A DNA stretch of 64,000 bases from Ruegeria lacuscaerulensis ITI-1157 (GTDB lineage: Bacteria > Pseudomonadota > Alphaproteobacteria > Rhodobacterales > Rhodobacteraceae): contig GG704596.1 of the NCBI GenBank assembly GCA_000161775.1, positions 1,573,593 to 1,637,592 of the forward strand, written 5' to 3'. Below the pieces are notes generated by a model. That model was given only the letters and a program-made list of their open reading frames with translations. It made no database searches and was not told where the DNA came from. Position 1 is the first letter of the stretch, and every line of letters begins with the position of its first letter. The translations under genes were made by a program, and so were the position numbers. This document shows, piece after piece, positions 33,262-42,145 of this stretch.

Positions 33262-34290
33262 ATGTCCAGAAAGCTTCTTCTTGTACCGATTGCCGCCGGT
33301 TTTTTTGGTGGGGTGGCCTTTGCCGATGTTCCACGGGTTGCGGTCGACATCGCGCCGGTTCATTCCTTGGTCGCGCGGGTCATGGCGGGCGTTGGGGCCC
33401 CCGATCTGATTGTTCAGCCGGGCGCGACGCCGCATGAATACAACCTGCGCCCATCTGATGCGGCGGCTTTGCAGGCGGCAGATCTGGTTTTCTGGATGGG
33501 TGAGGATCTTACGCCCTGGATGGACGATGCATTGGGAACGCTGGCCGACAGGGCGACCGTGACAAGCTTGCTGCACGCGGACGGCACGGTACTTCTGGAC
33601 TTTCGTGAAGGCGCCTTGTTCGAGGCACATGATCACGGAGGCGAAGACGAGCATGGGCACGATGAACACGCCGAAGACGAGGGGCACGACCATGGCGATG
33701 AGGCAGCCCACGAAAACGGCCATGATCATGCCAAGCACGATGATGACCATCATGACGATCATGACAAGCACGCGCATGGCGAACATGACCCTCACGCCTG
33801 GCTGTCGCCAGCCAATGCCGAAGTCTGGTTGAATCTGATCGCGGCAAAGCTCTCGGCCGCGGATCCGGAAAATGCTGGAGTTTACTTCGCCAACGCTGCG
33901 GCGGCACGCGAAGAGCTGGTGGCATTGCAGGCCGAGGTTGCCGCAATACTCGAACCTGTTCGCGGGGGGCGCTTCATCGTGTTCCATGACGCGTACCAAT
34001 ATTTCGAGGACGCGTTTGAATTCCCGGCTTCGGGTGCGATCTCGCTTAGTGATGCATCCGACCCGAGCCCAGCCCGCGTGGCTGAAATCCGGGCGCGCAT
34101 TCGCGAGGAAGGTGTGGATTGCGTTCTGGCTGAACCCCAATTCAACCCAGGTCTCGTGAATACCGTACTGGAAGGCACGGAGGCCAGAATCGGTGTGATC
34201 GATCCGCTCGGTTCGGGCATCGAACCCGGCGCGGATCTTTATCCTCAGGTCGTTCGCAATATGGCCACGACCCTGGCCAACTGCCTGTGA
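33262..34290 (+). CDS. znuA: Zinc ABC transporter substrate-binding protein ZnuA
   Basis: 342 residues with GTTGAGGG upstream. Signal peptide (LLLVPIAAGFFGGVAFA), then the cluster A-1 fold with metal-ligand regions VHSLVARVMAG, GATPHEYNLRPSDA and FVFHDAYQYF-type FIVFHDAYQYFEDAF. Between them lies a long His/Asp/Glu-rich loop (from about residue 118 to 175), the zinc-scavenging loop typical of ZnuA. It captures periplasmic zinc and hands it to ZnuB. Confidence 0.93.
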   Translation: MSRKLLLVPIAAGFFGGVAFADVPRVAVDIAPVHSLVARVMAGVGAPDLIVQPGATPHEYNLRPSDAAALQAADLVFWMGEDLTPWMDDALGTLADRATVTSLLHADGTVLLDFREGALFEAHDHGGEDEHGHDEHAEDEGHDHGDEAAHENGHDHAKHDDDHHDDHDKHAHGEHDPHAWLSPANAEVWLNLIAAKLSAADPENAGVYFANAAAAREELVALQAEVAAILEPVRGGRFIVFHDAYQYFEDAFEFPASGAISLSDASDPSPARVAEIRARIREEGVDCVLAEPQFNPGLVNTVLEGTEARIGVIDPLGSGIEPGADLYPQVVRNMATTLANCL

Positions 34291-34298
34291 TCCTGGCT

Positions 34299-34332
34299 GG
34301 GTCCAGTCACGGACAAGTTTTTTGCTGGACCC
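34299..34332. repeat. Inverted repeat after znuA
   Basis: GGGTCCAG (34299-34306) and CTGGACCC (34325-34332) form a perfect 8-bp stem with an 18-base loop that contains a TTTTTT run. It may help end znuA transcription, although the T-run lies in the loop rather than after the stem. Confidence 0.4.
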
Positions 34333-34479
34333 GGCGGACCGGAAGCACCGCGTTCTCTTGGCGGTCGCTGGATGACCTCGCCGTTGCCGTATCCTGTCTG
34401 AGGTCAGGCCCAATGGGACAGTTTAGGGCGATTTGATAAGAGAGGGTTTCTGGCACATCGTAGCCACCAAGGAGTGGAG

Positions 34480-34545
34480 ATGAGACAGAAACCCGGAACC
34501 AAGCAGAGCCACGGCGAGAAGGTCGTCAAAGATATCCGCCTGTCC
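34480..34545 (+). pseudogene. IS3-family orfA, 5' fragment
   Basis: A good GGAGTGGAG site precedes ATGs encoding MRQKPGTKQSHGEKVVKDIR, the conserved start of the small IS3-family ORF A. Homology then breaks off. The fragment lies opposite to, and next to, the 3' part of an ORF B, so this is a rearranged element and not a simple deletion. Confidence 0.6.
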
Positions 34546-34609
34546 GTCGTCAGGGATTTTGGAACAGATAGCGGCCTGATCAAAGAGAGGGTCTGGCTCA
34601 TCTGGTTGT

Positions 34610-34908
34610 TCTGATGATGCGGCGGATTTGCGGTGAAGCAAGCGTCGCGTTTCGATGGTCTTCCGTTTGATCCTTTCTCGTTGTTTCAAGATTGTCTCGC
34701 CGCGGCCGAAGTAGACATCGGCAGGCGTGAGGTTCTGCAAGCTCTCGTGATAGCGTTTGTGGTTGTAGTGATCGACGAAGGCGTCGATCTGCTGTCGAAG
34801 ATCGCCCGGCAGATAGTAGTTTTCCAGCAGGATGCGGTTCTTGAGGGTCTGGTGCCAGCGCTCGATCTTGCCTTGGGTCTGCGGGTGATTGGGCCTGACG
34901 TCAGACAC
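34610..34908 (-). pseudogene. IS3-family transposase orfB, 3' fragment
   Basis: Encodes the last part of the DDE integrase core: NHPQTQGKIERWHQTLKNRI, including the final catalytic Glu, and HYNHKRYHESLQNLTPADVY. The first two thirds with both Asp residues are missing. The frame runs on into sequence antisense to the orfA fragment. Its 5' side is joined directly to the truncated integrase, so the insertion and later deletion removed the integrase end. Confidence 0.75.
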
Positions 34909-34909
34909 A

Positions 34910-36197
34910 GTTCGTCTGTTGGTGCCTGGGCCGCAATGTGCCGTTGTATCTCCTTGTAGGACAGAACTGCGGGTGGTTCGACGCCGAGGTCGGAGACACT
35001 TTTGAACAGGCGATTCAAACCATCCCGATCCCGCTTGATCCTGGCAAAAGTTCGCCTCGGGACCAGTCTCTCGCCGAGAAGCGCCCGCTTTTCCGCAACC
35101 GAGATGTCATCTCTTTCCCGGAGCTCTTCGGTCACCATCATATCATTGGCATCGGCATCCGAGATTTCCTCAGATTTCGAGCGGATCTTGCCGACCTTGT
35201 TGAAACGGTTCTTGCCATGAGCTTTGCCCTGAACCCGCGGCAAGCGGGCCTGCCAGGCGAAGAACTGTTTCTGACGCTCCTTGGTGATCGCGGTGACTGG
35301 GATGTCGCCGAAAAACTCCAACATGAGATTTTCCAGTGCGTTGATATTCCCCTGCATCGATGGCTTGGGGTAGTTCACCCGCACCTGGGCAAAGGCCCGG
35401 GACACCAGGACAGGAGCTTTGACGAAGGCGTCAAAGTCAGAAATGCCCTGCTCGGAAATAAGGGAACGGTTTGCGTGCCGGACGTCATCACCCTCGATTA
35501 CGTCGAGTTCGACATCGTTGATCCGGCGCTTGAGTGAACTTGCCTGACGCCCCAAGTCGCTCGAAATTTGCTGTGGGAGGGAGATCGCGATCAGCGTGCT
35601 TGCCTTTTCGAGAAGTTCCTGAACGCTGCTCCAGTTTTCACTGCGCGCGGCCCGGCGCAGCATTCTGTTTTCTTCTTCGAGTTCCGCGATGCGATGGTCG
35701 AGTTCCACATCAGAAGTTTCGCCTGCCTGGTTCTGTGCGGCCAGGATACGTCCCAGTTCCGCGCGCAGAACCTCTGTCAGCAGGGCCTTGGTGTCAGCTG
35801 CGGTGAGGGTTTCGGCGTTCTTTTCCATCAGGTCTTGTTCCTTCTGCTCAAGAGCAGTGAGCAGCCTCGCGGCCCGCTTCACGGCTTCGAGCGGAAGGTC
35901 GGTGCGGAGGGAAAGGCACAGAAACAGGTTTGAATGCTTGTTTGAGACCCATGTCGGCAATCGCTTTCTGAAGTAGAAGACCCGGCCCCGGCGGAGGAGG
36001 TAGGGACCGGCACGATGTCGGGGTTTCCGACGGCGCGAGTCGACGGCCCGGCGGGCATATCGCGCGACGTCTTGTGTTACAGCCTGTGTCACAGTTTCTT
36101 CGGATTGTGACACAGCGCGCGATGAGGGACGACCGAAGTCGTTGATTTCATTGCGCTGTCTGGAAAAGGTGGCTGGGGTGGTAGGAAACTCAGCCAA
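34910..36197 (-). pseudogene. Truncated tyrosine integrase of a first island
   Basis: About 425 residues remain. The N-terminal part PYLLRRGRVFYFRKRLPTWV parallels YLTRRRGIYFFRRRVPK of the complete integrase at 58129-60225 (DUF6538-like start). A helical segment and the core-binding domain follow (EERNRMLRR-type coiled coil, then FFGDIPVTAITKERQKQFFA). The whole catalytic domain is gone: the frame passes at about 34910 into IS3 sequence read out of frame. The frame's first codons overlap the tRNA-derived att core, so the native start is probably internal. Confidence 0.7.
36169..36186. repeat. Attachment-site copy of the tRNA-Gln 3' end
   Basis: GTGGCTGGGGTGGTAGGA, identical to 60392-60409 where it forms the 3' end of the tRNA-Gln gene (CCA and acceptor/T arm). 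It lies immediately upstream of the truncated integrase, in the same relation that the tRNA has to the complete integrase. This is the expected attachment-site duplication for an element inserted at the tRNA. Confidence 0.8.
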
Positions 36198-36249
36198 ATT
36201 CAGGGAGGGATGGTAAACCTTTAAAAAACAGTGTATCGTGGCTCCAAAT

Positions 36250-36486
36250 TCAGTCCTGAGCAGTGGTGTGTGTACCCATTTGTGTAACCTCTTGTGCCAC
36301 CATGAGTAGGGTAAGCATCTTGGTTTGTCTACAAAGCAAGGTGAAATCCCCGCTCTCGATTGCAGTCCTTAAACTCGGCCCGGACACCGTCAAAGCCAAC
36401 AGGAGCAGGTCGAACCGTCGGAGGGGCTTCTTGATCAGTGCTCTGTAGCAGCGTATTCGCGCCTTGGGGGTGAGAGTTTTCTGCAT
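36250..36486 (-). CDS. Possible small basic protein near the island end
   Basis: 78 residues from the ATG at 36486 (GGATGGAACCCCC upstream). The start is basic (QKTLTPKARIRCYRALIKKP), the middle hydrophobic (FDLLLLALTVSGPSL). No family recognised. The surrounding 400 bases otherwise hold nothing I can name. Coding status is uncertain. Confidence 0.3.
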   Translation of the reverse strand: MQKTLTPKARIRCYRALIKKPLRRFDLLLLALTVSGPSLRTAIESGDFTLLCRQTKMLTLLMVAQEVTQMGTHTTAQD

Positions 36487-36608
36487 TGTGGGGGTTCCAT
36501 CCTGCCAAGCTAGTGATGCCAACATTGTTGCGTCTGTTCAGTGAAGAACCATAGAGGCCGCAAGGCGCCCATGGCGAATGGCGCGGCCACGGTTATCCAC
36601 ATAAGAGT

Positions 36609-38867
36609 TCATCCCGAACTTTCCGGCGGCCCCGGGTTGTGGATCGCGGGTTCGGGCTGGGCCGGCTTGGCGTTGTTCGGATGAAACCCCTCCACCACCT
36701 CCCTGCAACGCTCCTTCGACAACTCCCTCTCGGTCAGCAACGCCTCTGCGACGGCGGTCAACCTGTCGCGGTTCTGCCGAAGGATGCCGTGCGCCTGCTC
36801 CAGACACGTGCCGAGAACATCCTGCACGGCGCGGTCGACGGCATCGCCGGGCCGGAGGATGGCCCCGCTGGCCGGGAGGTGCGTCAGCCTGTCGCCCATG
36901 CCCCATTCGAAGCGCATCCGACGCGCGAGGTCGGTGGCACGGGCGAGGTCCGAGCCCGGCCCATTTCCGGCGCCGCTGGAGACCTCGCCGAAGACCAGCC
37001 GTTCGGCGGCGTAGCCCGCCAGCAGGGTGCTCAGGCGGGACTGCGCGGTCTGGCGGGTTTCGATGCGGGGGCGCGGGTATTCGACCGATCCGCCATCCAC
37101 GGTGAGCACGGCGCGTTCGGGCAGGCCCAACCCGCAGGCCGTACCCACGACCATGTGGCCTGCTTCGTGGATTGCCGCGCGCCAGAGGAAATCCGTATCC
37201 GGCGGCGGCGCAATGCGACGGGCGGCGGCCTCGAGGTGGCGCTGCTGCAGGGGGTGACCTGCGGCCCGTGCCAGGCCGCGGGCATCCCGGACAAGTGCTG
37301 TGACCTGCGCGCCGGAGAGACCCAGCAGTTGGTCGGCGAGCGGGGAGAGGTTGAGGTCATCCGCATCGTCCCCAAGGGCCAGGCGCAAAATCCGGACAAG
37401 CGCTGCGCGGTCGGGATTACCCATCTCGAGCTTCAGGTCGAAGCGCCCGGGCCGAATGACGGCCGGGTCCACCATGTCCGGGAAATTGGTCGCGCCCAGA
37501 ACCACGACGCCGGCCGTGTCGTTGAGCCGCGAGAGATGCTCGAGCAACCCGTTCACCACGCCCACGATATAGTCCGACCGGCGATGCGCCGCGTTGCGGT
37601 GGGTGAAAGAATCGAGCTCGTCGAGAAAGAACACTGACGGCACCGACCGGATCGCCGCCTCGGCTTTTTCGGACAGAGCACGCAGCATGTCGCCCTGGTG
37701 GCCGTGCTTCTGGCAGTCCGAGTAGCTGGTGGCCACCAGCGGCCCGCCGATCGACCCGGCGATGGCCGAGGCAAGGAGCGTCTTGCCGTTGCCCGGCGGC
37801 CCGAACAGCAAGACCGAGGAACTGACCTCGTCCCAGCCCAACTGTCCGGACATCCAAGCCCGGACATCGGCCACCAGCCGGTCGATGGGTTCCTGCACCT
37901 CGGCGTTCAGTACCACGTCGGCAAGGGTGATCCCCGCAGGCCGCCGCATCCGCGCGGCGGCGTCGGCCAGGGCATCCGCAACCGCCAGCGTGGTAGTTTC
38001 GCAGTAGGCCCCTTCGATGACCGGCAGTGGCAGCGCGGCCAGCGCGCCGTCGGCGGGCAGCCGGTCGCGCAGGGCGTCCTCGGCGACCCGACCGGTGGCG
38101 GAATGGGTCGCGCGCAGGATCTCGATGCAGATCTCGCGCGACAGCGGCGGCAGGGTGAAGATGCGCCGGCAGAGCGCCCGCTCGATCTCGGACATGGAAC
38201 CGGTGTCGGGAAGGAAACAGATGGCCTTGCGGCCCTGACGGACGGAAGAGGCGACGGCATTGCGTCCGTCGACACCCCGCCTGGGCGCGCGATCGCGCTC
38301 GGTCGCGCTCGGGATCGGCGTGTCGATGCCGCGCCAGCGGGCACCGCCCGGAGCGTCGAGATCCGCAAGCCAGCCGAGGATGGAATCCATCTGGGCCCAC
38401 ATCAGCCGGCGATCCTCCGAACTGGGGGCGACAATTACCGTCAACGCCCGGTCCCCGGTGACGGCGGCTACGTCCTCGGGGCTGTCGAACAGCGCGGCAA
38501 AACGGGCGGCGGCGACCATCGCGTCGATCGGAGGGTCGGGCAGCCGGTTGATCTGGCCGGTGCCGTCCGCCTCGGCCCAGGGGTCTCGGCCGTCGGCGAT
38601 CGCACGGGTGATGTCGCGGTCGCGCATCCCATGCGCTGCGGGCGTGGCGCTATAAGGCTCATCCATGCGTAGGAACGGCGGCAAGGATCGCACGTCAGGG
38701 CGGGCCGGGCCGGTGTCGGACTCGTCGTCGTCAGGGCCGTTGTCCGATTGGAGATCGGCGCTCAGATCACGGTGCCACAGGGCGATGCGGCGCAGCAGCG
38801 GGCGCAGGAGCGAGAGGGCATGCGGAGACAGCGCGCCGGCGGGCGCGGGGCGTGGGGTCTGGGGCAT
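36609..38867 (-). CDS. Soluble FtsH-like AAA+ ATPase/M41 protease
   Basis: 752 residues from the ATG at 38867. Residues 1-330 are an unfamiliar N-terminal region without membrane segments. The AAA+ module follows: Walker A GPPGNGKT (about 356), Walker B SVFFLDELDS (about 411), and GATNFPDMVDPAVIRPGRFD of the second region of homology. An M41 peptidase domain has the zinc motif HEAGH (about 567) and a later GPGSDLARATDLARRM with the probable third ligand Asp. FtsH itself is membrane-bound; this one is predicted cytosolic. It is the last gene of a leftward operon with a GIY-YIG protein. Substrates unknown. Confidence 0.8.
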   Translation of the reverse strand: MPQTPRPAPAGALSPHALSLLRPLLRRIALWHRDLSADLQSDNGPDDDESDTGPARPDVRSLPPFLRMDEPYSATPAAHGMRDRDITRAIADGRDPWAEADGTGQINRLPDPPIDAMVAAARFAALFDSPEDVAAVTGDRALTVIVAPSSEDRRLMWAQMDSILGWLADLDAPGGARWRGIDTPIPSATERDRAPRRGVDGRNAVASSVRQGRKAICFLPDTGSMSEIERALCRRIFTLPPLSREICIEILRATHSATGRVAEDALRDRLPADGALAALPLPVIEGAYCETTTLAVADALADAAARMRRPAGITLADVVLNAEVQEPIDRLVADVRAWMSGQLGWDEVSSSVLLFGPPGNGKTLLASAIAGSIGGPLVATSYSDCQKHGHQGDMLRALSEKAEAAIRSVPSVFFLDELDSFTHRNAAHRRSDYIVGVVNGLLEHLSRLNDTAGVVVLGATNFPDMVDPAVIRPGRFDLKLEMGNPDRAALVRILRLALGDDADDLNLSPLADQLLGLSGAQVTALVRDARGLARAAGHPLQQRHLEAAARRIAPPPDTDFLWRAAIHEAGHMVVGTACGLGLPERAVLTVDGGSVEYPRPRIETRQTAQSRLSTLLAGYAAERLVFGEVSSGAGNGPGSDLARATDLARRMRFEWGMGDRLTHLPASGAILRPGDAVDRAVQDVLGTCLEQAHGILRQNRDRLTAVAEALLTERELSKERCREVVEGFHPNNAKPAQPEPAIHNPGPPESSG

Positions 38868-38926
38868 CAGGAGAACTCCGGACAAGGTGGAGAATGGGGG
38901 CCGCCGCTTGGCGGCCCCGGATCGGA

Positions 38927-39895
38927 TCAGGCGGCGGCGTTGTCCGGAGACTCGGAGGCGCTGGGGTCCCAGCCCGCCGCGACCGCCTCCAGCAGCGCCT
39001 GGATGTAGGACCGGGCGTGATGGTGATAGATCTCGGAGGTCGTCCGGATCGGGCCCCGGAACAGGTCGGGCGGCACGATCAGGTCCGGGCGATGCGCCTT
39101 GATATGCGCGTGCAGGGCCTTCTCGATGCAGATGGCGCGATGTCCGGACTCCATCGGCACGACGCGCAACAGCTTGCCCTTCGTCTGTCCGGGATCCCGC
39201 TGCACCTGGCGCAGGCGGAAGGCAGGGTTCGAGCTGAACCCGAGCTTGATCACAGGCAGATCGGGCAGGGTGAAGGACAGAAGATAGATCTGGCTCGGCT
39301 TCGACGCCCAGCTCTCGCCGCAGCCCGCGCAATCGACATCGCCATGGCGCATGTTGGCCACCGCCACGTCCTGCTGATGCCCGCAGGCATGGGCGTAGCG
39401 GCGATAGCTGGGGTGACGCCGCCGCGCCTGGCCGATCAGCTCCCAGCCCTGCGCCTCTGCCTCGGCGGCGTGGCGCTCCTCGGTGCAGGTCTCGCAGCTC
39501 AGTCCGTGCCCACCATCGGCGGCCCGTTCGACCCGGTGGTGCTGACGGCGGCCAGTATGGCCACAGGCAAATTCATAGACCCCGTAATGCCGGTCACCTT
39601 CGGGGTCCGGCCCGATCAGCCGGGCGCCCATCTTCCGGGCGGCCTTTGCGCGGCGGGCGGCGATGCAGTGGGGGCATTCGGGCGCGTGATCGCGCACCAC
39701 ATTGATGCGTTTGAGCGTGGGCTGGCCGCAGGCATGGCAGCCGAGGACCACATGCAGGCGATCCACCGCGCGGCCGATCAGCGAGAATCCTTTGCGCTCG
39801 GCGGCGGCGGTCCAGTGACGTTTGACAGGGCCGAGGAAGACGGGATGGAATGCCCCATCGATGGGGAACGGGAACAGCGTGGTGCTGGTGGGCAT
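38927..39895 (-). CDS. Zinc-ribbon GIY-YIG nuclease-like protein
   Basis: 322 residues from the ATG at 39895 (CCGGAG upstream). Residues about 50-205 contain three zinc-ribbon-like repeats with paired Cys: CHACGQ to CPHC, FACGHTG to CETC, and HACGHQQ to CAGC. The C-terminal 110 residues resemble a GIY-YIG/T5orf172-type fold: QIYLLSFTLPDLPVIKLGFS, then NPAFRLRQVQRDPG with the conserved Arg, and ICIEKALHAHIKAHRP with the conserved Glu. Likely a DNA-binding nuclease or a decayed relative. Leader sequence TGTCCGGAGTT is shared with the protease gene. Confidence 0.7.
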   Translation of the reverse strand: MPTSTTLFPFPIDGAFHPVFLGPVKRHWTAAAERKGFSLIGRAVDRLHVVLGCHACGQPTLKRINVVRDHAPECPHCIAARRAKAARKMGARLIGPDPEGDRHYGVYEFACGHTGRRQHHRVERAADGGHGLSCETCTEERHAAEAEAQGWELIGQARRRHPSYRRYAHACGHQQDVAVANMRHGDVDCAGCGESWASKPSQIYLLSFTLPDLPVIKLGFSSNPAFRLRQVQRDPGQTKGKLLRVVPMESGHRAICIEKALHAHIKAHRPDLIVPPDLFRGPIRTTSEIYHHHARSYIQALLEAVAAGWDPSASESPDNAAA

Positions 39896-40038
39896 GGAAA
39901 AAAACTCCGGACAGAGTCCACCCAAGGCCCGCAGAGCCTGCGGGCGGGTGGAGAGGAAAAGAAAGGGATGAAGACAGGCCGGCGGGGCCTGTCCGGGAAA
40001 CCCGGACAGGGAAAAGGGTGCAGGCCGGTCGGGAAAGC

Positions 40039-40509
40039 TCAGGCGGCGCGCGGCAGACCCATGAGGGCGAGATTGCCACGCCAAGCCTCGATCAGGGCCT
40101 GCGCCTCCATCAGCAGCGCATGGAGATCGGGCGCGGCTGCCTTCTGCGACCGGGCCAGATCAAAGAGCGCGCCGGACAACTGGAGCAGGTCGGACTGGTT
40201 CGGCATTCCGTCTTCCACTGCCCGCAGCATCTGCCCGGCGGCAGTCCGCAGGTCGGGATGCGCGGCGCGCATATCCCGGACAGCCCGCAGCCCGGCGCTG
40301 GCCAGCGACCAGGCGCTGGCGGCGGTGTCGCCCAGCTCCATGCCCGGCTCAGAATTCAGATCGGCCCGGGTCTCGTACAGCAGCCAGTCCGCGCGCAGGG
40401 CGACGAAAAGCTGGTCGAGCGCGGCGCGGAAAGCGAGCTTGTCCGAAGAAATGAGCGCGTTCAGCGGTTCAGCCGCGGGATGCGGCGTGCTAGAGGGCGT
40501 GTCAGCCAT
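40039..40509 (-). CDS. Hypothetical helical protein, first gene of AAA-M41 operon
   Basis: 156 residues, almost all helix and Ala/Leu-rich (RAALDQLFVALRADWLLYET, LALMGLPRAA at the end). No domain recognised. It is the first gene of the operon that continues with the GIY-YIG and AAA-M41 proteins, and lies divergent from a small ribbon-helix-helix gene. The 144 bases after it contain several perfect GC-rich hairpins. Confidence 0.6.
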   Translation of the reverse strand: MADTPSSTPHPAAEPLNALISSDKLAFRAALDQLFVALRADWLLYETRADLNSEPGMELGDTAASAWSLASAGLRAVRDMRAAHPDLRTAAGQMLRAVEDGMPNQSDLLQLSGALFDLARSQKAAAPDLHALLMEAQALIEAWRGNLALMGLPRAA

Positions 40510-40542
40510 AAGGATCTCCTAGCGATCGTTGTGGTCAGGGCG

Positions 40543-40612
40543 GAGGCAAGAGGGTAGGAGCTCTTGCTTCCGTCCGCTCAATATGGGACTATGCGATTAC
40601 GATGTCAACATC
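40543..40612. promoter_or_regulatory. Divergent operator region with two dyads
   Basis: In the 119 bases between the divergent genes, GCAAGAG (40546-40552) faces CTCTTGC (40561-40567), and GATGT-CA-ACATC (40601-40612) forms a second dyad just before the small regulator gene. These are natural sites for an autoregulating ribbon-helix-helix repressor. Confidence 0.45.
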
Positions 40613-40628
40613 ATAAAGCAGAAAAGTC

Positions 40629-40802
40629 ATGGCCCCACCGAAAAAAGACACCGAAGCCCTCACCCTACGCCTCCATCGCGACCTCATAACCCTGCTCGAC
40701 GACGCTCGCAGGCGCGAAGAGGACATACCGACCCGACCGGAGATGATACGCCGCATACTTGATGCATGGACCAGGGGAGAGGTGTATGGGGAACGGCAGT
40801 AG
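40629..40802 (+). CDS. 57-residue ribbon-helix-helix-like regulator
   Basis: A short protein (MAPPKKDTEALTLRLHRDLI, then LLDDARRREEDIPTRPEMIR and RILDAWTRG). The beta strand TEALTLRLHRDL followed by two helices is the classic ribbon-helix-helix layout of small repressors and antitoxins. It is divergent from the AAA-M41 operon with dyads between them, so it probably controls that operon. No toxin-like partner lies directly beside it. Confidence 0.6.
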   Translation: MAPPKKDTEALTLRLHRDLITLLDDARRREEDIPTRPEMIRRILDAWTRGEVYGERQ

Positions 40803-41086
40803 CTATTAGAGCGAAAAATCCGCAGGGGTCATATCACGGACACAATAGACAACAACGCTGTCACACTAGGGGCGGAAACTGGAAATTCGCTGCATTTGCC
40901 TCTAATGGCAGCTATGCGCGTAGAGTGGACTTTGAAAAACGCGTGATCTGTGTCCAAAATACTTCCGCTCACCTGAATGATCTTCCGATTACTGTCTGCA
41001 ATTTCTGAATCTGTGGTGGGTGGTGTCCAGAAAATACTTCTCCTATAAATTGTCTAGCGCGCACGGAGATTAGTTGAAGTAGATTG

Positions 41087-42133
41087 ATGAAAGAACTGTT
41101 GAGAACGATGCGTCACAGGATGACGTGGACGAATGCACGAATGCTTCTTCGGATGGGGGGAGTAGCGACCAGCCACGGGTGGGATCAAACTCTCAAAAAG
41201 GTAGAAGAGTCCGGAGTAGAAGTTGAGTACGGCAAGCTCGAAGATTGTCTGGTTGAGCATCTTTTGTGCGGTGAAAAGTTCACCAAATTGTACCCGGTTG
41301 ACCCCTCTCAGCGCGCGGCACTGCAAGCAAAAATTGTAGAGACTGAACTTAGTGAAGCGCCCTCTGCGAAGGCATATCCCTATTTGGTTCCCGACGATGT
41401 ATTGTCCGACGGTACGGGAGACCTGAATGTCGTTCGGGTTGAAAGCAACGAAGATGGCGTGGGCATTCTCTTCTCTTCCGTACTTTGGGTGAAGACGAGG
41501 GAAGAAATCTCATTCGAAGACTTCGGAGAACCAGAAGACATGCGTGGCAGGTACGAAGAGGTCATAGGCCTCGCCCGTAGGCCGGTGCAGATGTACCATG
41601 TTGTCTGGCTGCCGCACCATCGCGATTTCTTGGAAGTTCGGGTCGATTCACCTCGCGGCATCGTTGAAGCGGATATTCATGCTTTGCATTCTCGCCTCAA
41701 GGACGAAGTGAATTCGTGGGGGGTGGCTTCACTTGACGGGTCAGTAAATCTCTTTCCTGCTGTTCGTCCGTTCTACGATGACGCTACGGAAGGTACGGTC
41801 ACACAGATGACCTTCCAGACAACTACGGGAGCGATCAAAGACGAAAAGATGCCTCGCCGCAGGAGGGACTCCGATCAGCGAACCGAAGCGTACCATGTTG
41901 CTGGCAAGGAAGCGGTAGATGCGATTGCGATTTATAGGATCACAGTGGAGTGGGGCTTTCGGGAAGATGATCTGACTTTCAGTCCTTCCGTGACACTGGC
42001 CGCATCCGGCCCGTCTGGTGGCAACAGTAAGGACCCGTTGATAACTGGCGCTCTGATTAAAAACTGCGTACGTGCCTCTGATTACGAGTTCGCTATTGAA
42101 CGACTCGGAAAAAAGGCCAAACTTGAGCACTGA
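41087..42133 (+). CDS. Unknown protein, first gene of a three-gene operon
   Basis: 348 residues from the ATG at 41087; no strong ribbon site, and Met 41108 is an alternative. The N-terminal 80 residues are helical and Met-rich (LLRTMRHRMTWTNARMLLRM). The rest alternates strands and loops (VGILFSSVLWVKTREEISFE, PVQMYHVVWLPHHRDFLEVR). No domain recognised. It is followed after 12 bases by a 132-residue protein and then a PD-(D/E)XK-like protein. The lower GC of these three genes and their place in an island suggest horizontal transfer; a defence role is a guess. Confidence 0.55.
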   Translation: MKELLRTMRHRMTWTNARMLLRMGGVATSHGWDQTLKKVEESGVEVEYGKLEDCLVEHLLCGEKFTKLYPVDPSQRAALQAKIVETELSEAPSAKAYPYLVPDDVLSDGTGDLNVVRVESNEDGVGILFSSVLWVKTREEISFEDFGEPEDMRGRYEEVIGLARRPVQMYHVVWLPHHRDFLEVRVDSPRGIVEADIHALHSRLKDEVNSWGVASLDGSVNLFPAVRPFYDDATEGTVTQMTFQTTTGAIKDEKMPRRRRDSDQRTEAYHVAGKEAVDAIAIYRITVEWGFREDDLTFSPSVTLAASGPSGGNSKDPLITGALIKNCVRASDYEFAIERLGKKAKLEH

Positions 42134-42145
42134 GCGATATCGCGT

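Noticed and set aside
34291-34340. Left attachment-site copy of tRNA-Gln after znuA
   Set aside because: TGGCTGGGTCCAG shares only the first 8-9 bases with the att core TGGCTGGGGTGG; too short to claim.
38852-40522. 556-codon plus-strand open frame over the GIY-YIG and 156-residue genes
   Set aside because: Arg/Gly-rich translation without domains, antisense to genes with clear zinc-ribbon and GIY-YIG motifs. It is open only because of high GC.
40629-40802. Toxin-antitoxin pair around the ribbon-helix-helix protein
   Set aside because: No small toxin-like gene lies adjacent in the same operon; the divergent operon encodes large proteins, so a regulator role is simpler.
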